Shown here in pieces: positions 13,501 through 20,867 of a stretch of 21,074 bases of DNA. How positions within the stretch are numbered: position 1 is the first letter of the stretch; the number at the start of each line of letters is the position of its first letter. A model generated the notes under the pieces. The model was not told the DNA's origin and ran no database searches. It worked only from the letters and a program-made list of their open reading frames with translations. A program made the position numbers and the translations under genes. Origin of the DNA: a virus; the IMG/VR virus record IMGVR_UViG_3300040815_000435, positions 1 to 21,074 of that record. One strand, 5' to 3'.

Positions 13501-16500
13501 CATCTGGAGACAGACGGGTTGGTTCAAGGCTGCCGCCTCTAAGGAGTGGTTGTTTGAAGACGTAGCCGCGTATGCCGATGAGCTGACCGAGGAGACAATC
13601 CCAGCGTCACTCTTAGAAATACTACCGGATGACCTAGTGGTTGCCCTTCAGCGGGAAGACCCGTGGAGAGAGAACGTCCTTGGTGCCATGCGTACCAACG
13701 AGGATGGCTCCCTGACCATCAGGATCAACCAGAAGGCTGACGCCGGGATCCAAGTGTCCACGCTGCTGCACGAGTTCCAACACGCAGTGCAGAAGGGACA
13801 GGACCGTCTGGGTAAGATCGAGAGTACATTCCGAGAGTACCTACGGTCTCAACACGAGGCCGAAGCGCGTCTTGCAGCTAACCGCATGGGCATGACAGCG
13901 CAGGAGCGCAGTGCAGTCCCTCCGTATCGCATGTACGATGTCATCGTTGACGATATTACGGCTAAGGCTGCCGATGGAAACCCAGAGGATGTCCTCCGGT
14001 TATCCCAAGCTCTGGACGCTGTGAACCGTGAAGGATACCTTGCAGAGAACTCTAAGTTCGTAGGTGAGCACCCTGATTACGGTGGCCCTATGTGGCGCGT
14101 TGAGTTGCCTGAAGGCTCTGCCATTCACTACTACCTTGCACCTGACGGTACGCCCGATCAGATGGAAGTGTCGTGGGACTGGGTGGAGAACTTTGACCCT
14201 GAGATGGAGATGACCCAGTTGGACAAAACGTCCACTGAGATGCTCCAAGCGATGCAGCTAGCGAACAACATGACCGTCCAGGTTTTGAACGATGGTACAT
14301 ACCCGTTACTGTACTTCAGCGGTCTCACCGAAGGGCATACGCGCAAACAGCGTAAGCTCTTGTCTAAGCACATTGGTGGTACGCCCTACGCGGGATACAT
14401 TGCCGAGACTGAGCCTAAGCCTGATGGTTCCAAGAAGACGTACTATGCGTTGGTAAGGAACGATATAGGTGATGCAGAGGATCGCGTTCAAGCGCTCCAC
14501 AGTAGTAAGCTAAAGGTCTCTGAGACTGAGAGCTGGCGTCCATTCAACCCTGAAGCTGGTTACATGGCCAACGGTGTCCCTTACGAGGGCGCAGAGTTTG
14601 CTCACGGCTGGGTAAAGGACCCCAACTACTTCCACCGCTCGTTCCTCGGGGATCGCGTGAGGGAAGTCCTTTCGACCCCTAAAGGCGAAGCTACGCTGGC
14701 AGCGGAGATTGCTGATGCGGCTATCAGAAGCCCTGAGACAATCGGAAGCGTTCAGCGTGCAGTCCAGAAGCGTAAACCTGCCGACCTAAAGCAAGCCATG
14801 TTTGATGAGGTGATGCGTATCTCTACGAACTACGTGAAGACGCTTCGCGAAATCCACAACTTGGCCAAGAGTGATTCCACTCCTAACTTTGCTCCGCGTT
14901 CGCAGTCTACTAAGCAAACCGCAAAGGGTATCGCAGAGGCTCAACTGGGTCGCCAACTGACCCCAGAGGAGAACGAAGCGATTACTCTGTTCGGCGATAT
15001 CTTGGCTCCTCCAAAGGAACCAAATCGTCCGGGCTTCTCTAAGCGTAAGCTCAAGATGAAGATCAGCGCAAAGGATCACCCTACGCTCCTGAGCATACTC
15101 GACCATGACGTTTCTGCTGCTGCAAACAAAATACGTGCGCAGTCCGCAGGTCACGTAGGGTATCTCAAGGTAGGCATTAGGGACGCCTCCGCAGTAGACG
15201 CTGCTATCGCTAAGATGGAAACTGAGGCAGGCTTCTTGCCTGACACGGACAGCCAAAAGAGAACCGCAGAGGAACTCCAGATGGTTAGTCGCCTTCACGA
15301 CGAGGTAATGCACCGCGCCGAGGGGCCGACGGAAACTGTCAGTGCCATTAAGAAGCTCTTGATGTCTTTGACCCTATCCAACGTAGCGTTCTCTATGGGC
15401 GGTGAAGTCTTCAAGACAATGTTCTCTGCCGGAATGCCTCGCGTCCTTCGCGCCGTTACGGACTATGGTAGGTTTCGCGAAGCTGCCGCTGCTGGCAGGA
15501 CAGACGAGCTAGACCCTTTGTTCAAGCTGGCAGACGACCTCCACGGTGGTGCTATGATTCAGGCGGCCACTGGCGGTAACATTGCGCGTATCGAAGCGCG
15601 TGAAGGTGTTGCCCGAGACGGTCGCGAGAAAGGCTTTAATAAGTTTGCCCGAAAGGCAGCTAACGCCACCGCTAAGTTCTCTGGCATGGCTCCTTCTACT
15701 ATGTACATGCGCGCTACGCTGGTAGGCGTCAACGCCCGTAGGGCTCTAGAGCGCGTGCGTAAAGGCAAGCCTATGGAAGCCTCGAGTACTCTGAGATCAC
15801 GCTACGGTCTCACAGACGACATCGTGGGGCGCATTGAGCAGCAACTGCGTGACATGCCCTCTACGACTAGCCCGATCACAGGCCAGAAGGTCTCTGACTG
15901 GAGCTTCAATAGTTGGGCAGACGTCGAGGCTCGAGATGCGTTCATCTCCTACTTGGACAGAGTGTCAAAGCAGAAAGTCCAAGAGATACAGGCAGGCGAA
16001 GTCCCTCACTACTTCAAGAACGGACCCGCTTCGGCCCTGTTCCAGCTCATGTCGTTCACCATCGGTGCCACTAACAACTGGTCCCGCAAGGTGTACCGGG
16101 CGATCAACCCGTTGAGCGACGCAGACATGCGCTCTAGAGTACACGACACCTACGGCCTTCTCATAGGCTTGGCAGGGTCGGGCCTGTTTGCGTATGCACG
16201 CTTAGCTGCTGACGTGGCCACTATCGCTGACGAAGAGGAACGCAGGGCAGCCGCTGATGAGATGCTGCAAGGTAACTCCCCGGCGCTCATGAAAGCTATC
16301 ATGTACACGCCAGAGGTAGGTCCAATTCCTTCTGGAGCTGACCTACTGATGACAACATTCGGTCAAGACCCTTTGTTCTCTAGGTCCCGCAACAGCGGCC
16401 TTGAGACCATAGGCGCTGCGCCGTGGAAGTCATCACCCATCACGACGTTACCTGATCGTGCGTTGGCATTGGGGCAGTCCCCGTTCACAGAAGAACAGGA

Positions 16501-16615
16501 CTTCCTCAAAAGCGCTCGTCAAGCGACGCCTATGGGTAACTCTATGGCCGTCACTATGCTGGCCAACGAGGTCGCTGAAAAGCAAGAGCAGATACAAGAG
16601 GAAATCTTCGAGTAA
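10595..16615 (+). CDS. Giant internal virion (ejection) protein, T7 gp16-like, with an embedded zinc-metallopeptidase motif
   Basis: 2006 residues, far longer than the 1318 of T7 gp16. In order: a charged N-terminal helix; a region (about 160-275) with hydrophobic Gly/Ala-rich segments; a possible SAP/Rho-N-like helix pair (about 370-405, 'LSKMPKAELIELYNELGG'); a Pro/Lys linker with PRFSV (604-608); an unrecognised segment; a Gly-rich hydrophobic pair (863-909); PGFSV (936-940); an LPD-like 'AEGASRDTIWRQTGWF' motif (962-977); and HEFQH at 1059-1063 with downstream glutamates E1088 and E1090, the layout of a zincin peptidase. PGFSK (1479-1483) precedes the conserved gp16-like C-terminal region (about 1580-2006), which has a hydrophobic stretch near 1853. 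gp16 is ejected into the host and helps translocate the DNA. I found no lytic transglycosylase motif at the N-terminus. AGGAAA precedes the ATG. Confidence 0.87.
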   Translation: MKKNKQLEAQLAEARRNARSLKAKEILARRENNPLSVSEQWSETLNFELPDSMRQVEVPEVNVSDVSPGWGLPGTMDEHMAVLWRRSTFAREAAATANGIGVYAKDGSRNWVPTREEYQRLSEEYGLDPRHPSFQVMWMARSSEQLEKAAQLVRRNMDQDGYAAENYNGAFGDTLEVGAMFFDPIFLGGGGVAASLKIGAKSTRLATTADKGRRAHIWGTTVAAESLAIDAPIEALRALTDDTVGFADFVLNLTVSGLAGYSLGQGFTRMTFNEKVALEDAAKALEGARKARDVDPVSFDEAAATDGLEVSPDAPEGTPKKKNPYMGRKSFRGAEEGRGPKPDVDERSLAAAKARDEQLAVIAELEAKMPSPEELSKMPKAELIELYNELGGDAVPTMRMKKDTLLTMVGGVLPNRKRTVRKAYDSAVSDAGAGNKLQRIEEGQATALSARPSVAQVISTKSEESYGGDLGTAANLHFAVSNPRLADAKEAVEAISDNVLNLATSNEKALKVIKQELTTAHSKREPYLANPENPLDDVLARFNRDASPEELVELAKEAKQAANQSRLLTMEDVFPETLSARNQDDVVSIPKNPDVEKPSDPKKPRFSVLDQGAVADTPIWVAAQKVLGGMTPPKRNDPAVGRGFGKWTYNKGENVSVGRGYFVPIANLEASPREGVRQLTHIIVPNRGTDSIPQGVTASEAAVRHSDVGAVFQRERVEAASRFFARRGQVNAITGNVSDGQINDFNSMVGALIDGIDDLEFHPLFREYDIDPEEFAKDPDVISARQATAEDFDQNRVALQDPNHMHGDNSQGFIHIPDPEAGFSIGDEYLDRLRDWKNSEVSAEPTSSELNTVGRQGLRRGASTGAIIGASLAAPAIGSVLLFNGEALDETSPVAGLALMTIAGAAFGGPRGALRSRKLLRQRRANQRVKWEKAKPGFSVFSDASSPNADQKKLKQAQKLDAEGASRDTIWRQTGWFKAAASKEWLFEDVAAYADELTEETIPASLLEILPDDLVVALQREDPWRENVLGAMRTNEDGSLTIRINQKADAGIQVSTLLHEFQHAVQKGQDRLGKIESTFREYLRSQHEAEARLAANRMGMTAQERSAVPPYRMYDVIVDDITAKAADGNPEDVLRLSQALDAVNREGYLAENSKFVGEHPDYGGPMWRVELPEGSAIHYYLAPDGTPDQMEVSWDWVENFDPEMEMTQLDKTSTEMLQAMQLANNMTVQVLNDGTYPLLYFSGLTEGHTRKQRKLLSKHIGGTPYAGYIAETEPKPDGSKKTYYALVRNDIGDAEDRVQALHSSKLKVSETESWRPFNPEAGYMANGVPYEGAEFAHGWVKDPNYFHRSFLGDRVREVLSTPKGEATLAAEIADAAIRSPETIGSVQRAVQKRKPADLKQAMFDEVMRISTNYVKTLREIHNLAKSDSTPNFAPRSQSTKQTAKGIAEAQLGRQLTPEENEAITLFGDILAPPKEPNRPGFSKRKLKMKISAKDHPTLLSILDHDVSAAANKIRAQSAGHVGYLKVGIRDASAVDAAIAKMETEAGFLPDTDSQKRTAEELQMVSRLHDEVMHRAEGPTETVSAIKKLLMSLTLSNVAFSMGGEVFKTMFSAGMPRVLRAVTDYGRFREAAAAGRTDELDPLFKLADDLHGGAMIQAATGGNIARIEAREGVARDGREKGFNKFARKAANATAKFSGMAPSTMYMRATLVGVNARRALERVRKGKPMEASSTLRSRYGLTDDIVGRIEQQLRDMPSTTSPITGQKVSDWSFNSWADVEARDAFISYLDRVSKQKVQEIQAGEVPHYFKNGPASALFQLMSFTIGATNNWSRKVYRAINPLSDADMRSRVHDTYGLLIGLAGSGLFAYARLAADVATIADEEERRAAADEMLQGNSPALMKAIMYTPEVGPIPSGADLLMTTFGQDPLFSRSRNSGLETIGAAPWKSSPITTLPDRALALGQSPFTEEQDFLKSARQATPMGNSMAVTMLANEVAEKQEQIQEEIFE

Positions 16616-16644
16616 CCTGCTGGCCTCCCAAACCTAAACCTCAA

Positions 16645-16678
16645 GGCCCCTCCTAGTTCACGCTGGGAGGGGTCTTTT
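16645..16678 (+). terminator. Intrinsic terminator between the gp16-like gene and the tail fibre
   Basis: GGCCCCTCCTAG (16645-16656) pairs with CTGGGAGGGGTC (16663-16674) around the loop TTCACG. Twelve pairs form with two wobbles, followed by TTTT at 16675-16678. The downstream 23 bases hold only the fibre ribosome site AGGAAA. Confidence 0.88.
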
Positions 16679-16701
16679 CATTTATACCTACAGGAAACCT
16701 C

Positions 16702-19700
16702 ATGGCTCTGTCATATGATGCGTACCCCGCCGATGGGGTAACTACGCAGTTCGACATCACGTTCGGCTACCTTAGCCGCTCTCATGTGTTTGTCTTTGTG
16801 GACGACGCGCTCCGCAGCTACCGATGGATTAACGGTACTCGCGTTGAGCTAAACCTTGCCCCTGATCCCGGGCAAACCGTGCGTGTCCAGCGGTTGACTG
16901 ATCGTGTCACTAGGGTCACCGACTTTGTTGACGGACAGACACTCCTCGCTGGCGACCTAGATGCTGGCGACTTACAGAATTTCTACATCCTCCAAGAGAT
17001 TGCCGATCAGGTTGCTGACGGTGTTCTCACTGGGGCGATCCCCATAGCTACTGCTTCCGGCTCCGGTACGGGTGGCTTTGTCACCGAGCAGTGGATCAAC
17101 GAACAACTCGAAAGCAACGCGTATAGCACGCAGGCTTACCTCCAGCTTCTCCAACAGATCACTGATGAAGAGGTTGCACGTGCCCAGGCGATTGCCTCTG
17201 AGGCTGCTGCGCGGGCTGCGGCTGTGGCACAAGAGGCCGCTGATAGAGCCACTGCGATTACCGCAGAGGCCACCCAGCGCGCTCAGGACGTCTTGAACCT
17301 AGAGCAAGCTGACCTAGCTGCTGGTCAACGCTTGGATGCCCTAGAGAGCACCGTGGACACTCCTACGACTGGCCTCAGTGCCAAGATCGCTACCCTTGAG
17401 ACTGTCACGACGGACCTTGAGAACAACAAGGCCGAAGCCTCCGTGGTCACGGCTATCCAGTCTGACCTCGACGATCCTACAACAGGTCTAAAGGTCCGCG
17501 CTACGTCTCTCGAAGATCGCACTACAGCGGTCGAGAACGGTAAGGCTGACACCTCAGTCACTGACCTTCTGGACACTGAGATCAACGATCCTACGACTGG
17601 CCTCAAGACCCGAGCGACTTCGCTGGAGAACCGAGCGACAACCCTAGAGAACGGCAAGGCCGAAGCCTCCGCACTCACAGCGCTTACGACCCGCGTAGAC
17701 GACGCTGAGGCGGACATCGTGGCCGAGCAGACAGCTCGCTCTACCGCTGACTCCGCGTTCACCCAGCAACTCAATACTCAGATCGCACGTATCGACGGCG
17801 CTGAGGGTGACATTACTAGCCTCCAAACGACGGTCGCCACTGAGACTGGAGTGCGTGTCTCCCAGATCAACGCAGCGAACGCTCGTATCGACGGCGTAGA
17901 GACGGACGTAACTACCGTTACCCAGCAACTGGCGACGGAAACCCAAGCACGTATCGACGACATCGCAGCGGCCAGCGCCGCAACCGCATCGGCCCAAGCT
18001 GACGCCACGAGCGCTCTCTCTCTGGTTGCCACTGAGGAAGCCTCGCGTATCTCTGAGGTATCTCGGCTGCAAACCCGGTTCGACAACAAAACCGATGGTG
18101 GTCGCCTGCTGCGCAATGACCGCTTCCAAGCCGACGAGGTGGGTGCCACCAAGTGGCCTGAGCACTGGAATGCGTGGGTCAGCGGCGTCACGACGTTTAA
18201 CGCGGAGGCAACAGGAGCCCCCGGCGTGGTGGCGTATATGCCCGTGGCTGCCGGAAACCAAGGGGGTATGTACCAACGCGCTGACGGTCTTCAGGGAGGT
18301 GGCACGTACATGGTTACAGCACGAGTGAGACGACGCGGTGGTACTTTCGCAGCCGCAGGTATCTTCATTCAGTGGCGCGATGCGTCCAACGCCACCCTCA
18401 GTCCCAACGCCTCCCTCGTGTTTAAGAGTTCTACAAGCCACGAAGGTCAGACAGGAGAGACCCCGGACGGCCTTATGACATACACGGCGGAAGTTACCGC
18501 GCCTGCTGGTACTGTAGCTGCGATTGTGTACGCAATGGGGCAATACAATGGCTTCGGCAGCAACGCTGTTGGCTGTCAAATAGATTGGTATGAAGCGTCT
18601 ATTCTCCCGCTGTCCGGTGCGGACCAACGGGCTATCAACGCGCAGGCAACCGCTGACAGTAACACCCAGCTAATCTCGAACGAGACGGCTGCTCGTGCCT
18701 CAGCGCTCGATAGCCTAGAGGCTCAGTACCGCTCAGAGATGGCGCGGCACAACCTGATCCCCGGACCTTACCGCATCATGACGGAAGCGGCTTGGATGGC
18801 TGACCCCAAGATGGTCCGCCTGTACAACGCTAGCCTCTATGGGACCGGGATACAGAACCCTTGGACCAGTACCGATGCTCTCAAATTTGATAGCACCGCA
18901 GGCGACGCTCGCCTTGCCTTCACCCCTGACTTAGGGACTGACTTCTTCAACCGCCCCGACAGGCTAGGTGTAGTCATGGAGGCCGGTCGAAGCTACGCAG
19001 GGAAGATCGACGTCCAGATCAACGCAACGCACACCAACGTTGCACTGTTTGCCCGAGGTAATGACGATGGGGGTCTCTACACCATCGTCTCTGGCACACC
19101 GAACGGCGGTGTGCAGACCCTAAACGGCATCTTCACCCCCACGGTAACCCAGAAGTACTCCTTCGAGTTGAGGGTACTTAGCCCGTCCGGGCAGATCAAC
19201 AACTGGATTTACCGTATGCAGGTCACGCGCCTGTTCCCCGGTGAGATCGCCTATGATGTTCCTTGGATTGACGACGAGGCTGACACCACGAGCGAAGCGG
19301 CAGTTAAGGTCCTCAAGGATGCCCTAGCAACCGGAAGCGCCTCACAGGCTCGCCTGTTCATGGGAGTAAACACCTCGAACAACGAAGCGTTCCTTGAAGC
19401 GTACGCTGGTGAAGGCGATGGTGTCTGGAACGGATCGAAGATCAAGCTCAAAGCTGACTTCTTCGAGTTCGACGGCACCGCTGTGTTCAACCAAGGCGCT
19501 CTCAGTGCTGCGGGTACTGCGGTCAACTTCACGGTCTCAGGGACAGCCCCTAGCTCCCCTGTAGATGGCGAATGGTGGGCCGATAGTGTCGGAGGTTCCC
19601 TCTACATCCGCTTGGCTGGTGCATGGCAGCTCATCTCAAACATCTCTCTGGATAATGCTTTCAGACTGACAGGGGCACCTGTGGTGATCGCCGAGGCACC

Positions 19701-19971
19701 TACGTCATCAGCGAGTGCTACCGCTACCACGGGTACGCCGGGAATAGCCGCCGTGAATGCCACAGGAACCGTAACTTACGCTTGGTATCGAGTAGGTGGA
19801 GACGCCTCCATAGCCTGCTCTAACACCGCCACAGCTAACCCTACGTGGTCAGGTGTTCCGGGCGCTGTGCCTAGCACCAAAGACGCTGCGTGGCGTTGTG
19901 TAGCTACTGATGCTGCTACCGGAGATACGGCGATCTTCGACACCATCGTGCGTCTAACGAACCTCTTCTAA
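16702..19971 (+). CDS. Tail fibre protein, T7 gp17-like N-terminus with carbohydrate-binding-like and Ig-like C-terminal domains
   Basis: 1089 residues, about twice T7 gp17 (553). Residues 1-105 are the conserved nozzle-attachment domain of T7 tail fibres (ALSYDAYPADGVTTQFDITF, then SRSHVFVFVDD and a late LLAGDLDAGDLQNFYILQEI). Residues about 125-460 are a trimeric coiled-coil-like shaft with Ala/Glu heptads and two families of internal repeats. Two beta-rich blocks follow: about 465-640 (LLRNDRFQADEVGATKWPEH start, like sugar-binding jelly rolls) and about 680-855 (HNLIPGPYRI start). A short segment with ARLFMGVN and DGEWWAD comes next. The last 95 residues (about 992-1089) look Ig-like, with TYAWYRVGG and AAWRCVATDAATGDTAIFDT. 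The distal part should recognise the host surface. No self-cleaving chaperone end was seen. Confidence 0.9.
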   Translation: MALSYDAYPADGVTTQFDITFGYLSRSHVFVFVDDALRSYRWINGTRVELNLAPDPGQTVRVQRLTDRVTRVTDFVDGQTLLAGDLDAGDLQNFYILQEIADQVADGVLTGAIPIATASGSGTGGFVTEQWINEQLESNAYSTQAYLQLLQQITDEEVARAQAIASEAAARAAAVAQEAADRATAITAEATQRAQDVLNLEQADLAAGQRLDALESTVDTPTTGLSAKIATLETVTTDLENNKAEASVVTAIQSDLDDPTTGLKVRATSLEDRTTAVENGKADTSVTDLLDTEINDPTTGLKTRATSLENRATTLENGKAEASALTALTTRVDDAEADIVAEQTARSTADSAFTQQLNTQIARIDGAEGDITSLQTTVATETGVRVSQINAANARIDGVETDVTTVTQQLATETQARIDDIAAASAATASAQADATSALSLVATEEASRISEVSRLQTRFDNKTDGGRLLRNDRFQADEVGATKWPEHWNAWVSGVTTFNAEATGAPGVVAYMPVAAGNQGGMYQRADGLQGGGTYMVTARVRRRGGTFAAAGIFIQWRDASNATLSPNASLVFKSSTSHEGQTGETPDGLMTYTAEVTAPAGTVAAIVYAMGQYNGFGSNAVGCQIDWYEASILPLSGADQRAINAQATADSNTQLISNETAARASALDSLEAQYRSEMARHNLIPGPYRIMTEAAWMADPKMVRLYNASLYGTGIQNPWTSTDALKFDSTAGDARLAFTPDLGTDFFNRPDRLGVVMEAGRSYAGKIDVQINATHTNVALFARGNDDGGLYTIVSGTPNGGVQTLNGIFTPTVTQKYSFELRVLSPSGQINNWIYRMQVTRLFPGEIAYDVPWIDDEADTTSEAAVKVLKDALATGSASQARLFMGVNTSNNEAFLEAYAGEGDGVWNGSKIKLKADFFEFDGTAVFNQGALSAAGTAVNFTVSGTAPSSPVDGEWWADSVGGSLYIRLAGAWQLISNISLDNAFRLTGAPVVIAEAPTSSASATATTGTPGIAAVNATGTVTYAWYRVGGDASIACSNTATANPTWSGVPGAVPSTKDAAWRCVATDAATGDTAIFDTIVRLTNLF
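17362..17703 (+). repeat. Triplicated 114-bp (38-residue) repeat in the fibre shaft
   Basis: The codons for PTTGL start at 17362, 17476 and 17590, an exact 114-base period. Each is followed by a similar 'xxRATSLExRxTxxENxKAExS' coiled-coil segment. The copies differ at many bases, so the repeat is not recent in all parts. Thirty-eight residues equal five heptads plus three, which would break the coil register at each PTTGL. Confidence 0.8.
17788..17979 (+). repeat. Second fibre-shaft repeat, 96 bp (32 residues)
   Basis: ARIDGAEGDITSLQ and ARIDGVETDVTTVTQ start 96 bases apart (codons for RIDG at 17788 and 17884). A shorter third start, ARIDDI, is at 17950. Each copy contains an 'ATET' segment. 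It extends the shaft distal to the 38-residue repeats. Confidence 0.65.
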
Positions 19972-19989
19972 CTTTTAGGAAAAACTATA

Positions 19990-20640
19990 ATGATAAGGAA
20001 AGCCTTGGCGGTTCTGTCCGCCTTGGCTGTTTCCGCGTGCTTACTCGCCCCGGGCACTGCGGTCTCGGCCACTCATGAACAAGTGTTCGTGAGGAAGTTT
20101 AATTGTGAGGTCCCCGTAGTGGACCCCCGTGGCGACATTAAGGCGGCTAAACGTACAGCGACAACCGTGCGCGTAGGTGACGCAGTCTTGACAGCTGGGC
20201 ACGTATCTACGGGCTGCGCTGATAAAGACGCAGGTGTGGTGTTCCCGAGCATCGACCTGGCCATCTTAAAGGCGGGCAAAATGGTATCCTGTAGGGAACC
20301 TAAGCCCGGTGAACCTCTACGGTTCTATGGGTATCCGGGCAGTGACCTGGAGACAGGCTTGCGACGTTCTGAAGTCGTGCTGGAATGGCAGGACGGAGAG
20401 GTAACTGTGAACAACGTCCCCGTGCTCTTAGCGCTGGACACGTTCAATAACATCGCGGTCTACAAGAACCATACGAGCGCTAAGGCCCCCAACGTACGCC
20501 GAGGGTACTCCGGCGGTGCGGTTGTGAACCGTGACACGGGGGAGTTCCTTGGGATTATCTCAACGGCATCCCCTGTGAAAGACAGCGCTTCGTTTATCCC
20601 TGCCAACATTATCTGCGAGAAGATGGAGGCTCTCCTATGA
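19990..20640 (+). CDS. Exported trypsin-like serine protease, possibly a lipoprotein
   Basis: 216 residues. Basic start (MIRK), hydrophobic helix, then VSAC (14-17), which fits a lipobox; alternatively AVSA (24-27) could be a plain signal-peptidase site. The mature part has the chymotrypsin-fold triad: LTAGHV with H71, SIDLAIL with D89, and GYSGGAV with S174. H71 to D89 is only 18 residues, shorter than usual for this fold. Four cysteines besides Cys17 (39, 76, 101, 209) would allow two disulfides in the periplasm. It follows the fibre by 18 bases with AGGA upstream, and its stop overlaps the next start (ATGA). It occupies the position where T7 has its holin (gene 17.5). Target is unknown: envelope proteins, lysis components or surface receptors are all possible. 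Confidence 0.78.
   Translation: MIRKALAVLSALAVSACLLAPGTAVSATHEQVFVRKFNCEVPVVDPRGDIKAAKRTATTVRVGDAVLTAGHVSTGCADKDAGVVFPSIDLAILKAGKMVSCREPKPGEPLRFYGYPGSDLETGLRRSEVVLEWQDGEVTVNNVPVLLALDTFNNIAVYKNHTSAKAPNVRRGYSGGAVVNRDTGEFLGIISTASPVKDSASFIPANIICEKMEALL
20625..20629 (+). promoter_or_regulatory. Strong ribosome site inside the protease gene
   Basis: GGAGG lies seven bases before the ATG at 20637, inside the last codons of the protease gene, and supports the ATGA-coupled start of the small membrane protein. Confidence 0.75.
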
Positions 20641-20867
20641 TTGCCTCTATCCTAAGTTCACCAGAAGTACTCTGGTCGGCGCTTGTGGCTGGTGTCACCG
20701 GCGTTGGGGCCACTGGAGCCAAGGTTTTGCACCTGCATCACAGAGTCGATGCCCTCGAAGAAGAACTAGATGACACCAAAAGTGACGTTAAGGAGGACTT
20801 AAAGTACCTCCGAGATCGCATGGACAAGGTGTTTGAGTATCTAATGGAGACTGAGCCTAATGTCTAA
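20637..20867 (+). CDS. Small membrane protein with C-terminal coiled coil, possible lysis component
   Basis: 76 residues. One hydrophobic segment (about 11-31, Gly/Ala/Val-rich) is followed by a strongly charged helix (about 33-70, RVDALEEELDDTKSDVKEDL) with heptad spacing of Leu, Val and Met. The layout (one N-terminal TM then a coiled coil) is that of a miniature inner-membrane spanin or of small accessory membrane proteins in phage lysis cassettes, but it is too short to be a typical Rz-like spanin, and T7 gp18.5 is 143 residues. It begins in the stop of the protease gene (ATGA) and its end overlaps the small terminase start by eight bases, so all three are translationally linked. Family not recognised. 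Confidence 0.65.
   Translation: MIASILSSPEVLWSALVAGVTGVGATGAKVLHLHHRVDALEEELDDTKSDVKEDLKYLRDRMDKVFEYLMETEPNV

Noticed and set aside
14786-15313. 175-codon minus-strand frame opposite the gp16-like gene
   Set aside because: Antisense to a long conserved virion gene, with no ribosome site or family resemblance; a shadow of codon bias.
17644-18627. 327-codon open frame on the minus strand opposite the tail fibre
   Set aside because: It lies wholly antisense to a well-supported fibre gene, has a Cys/His/Arg-rich composition typical of shadow frames over repeats, and no recognisable domain.
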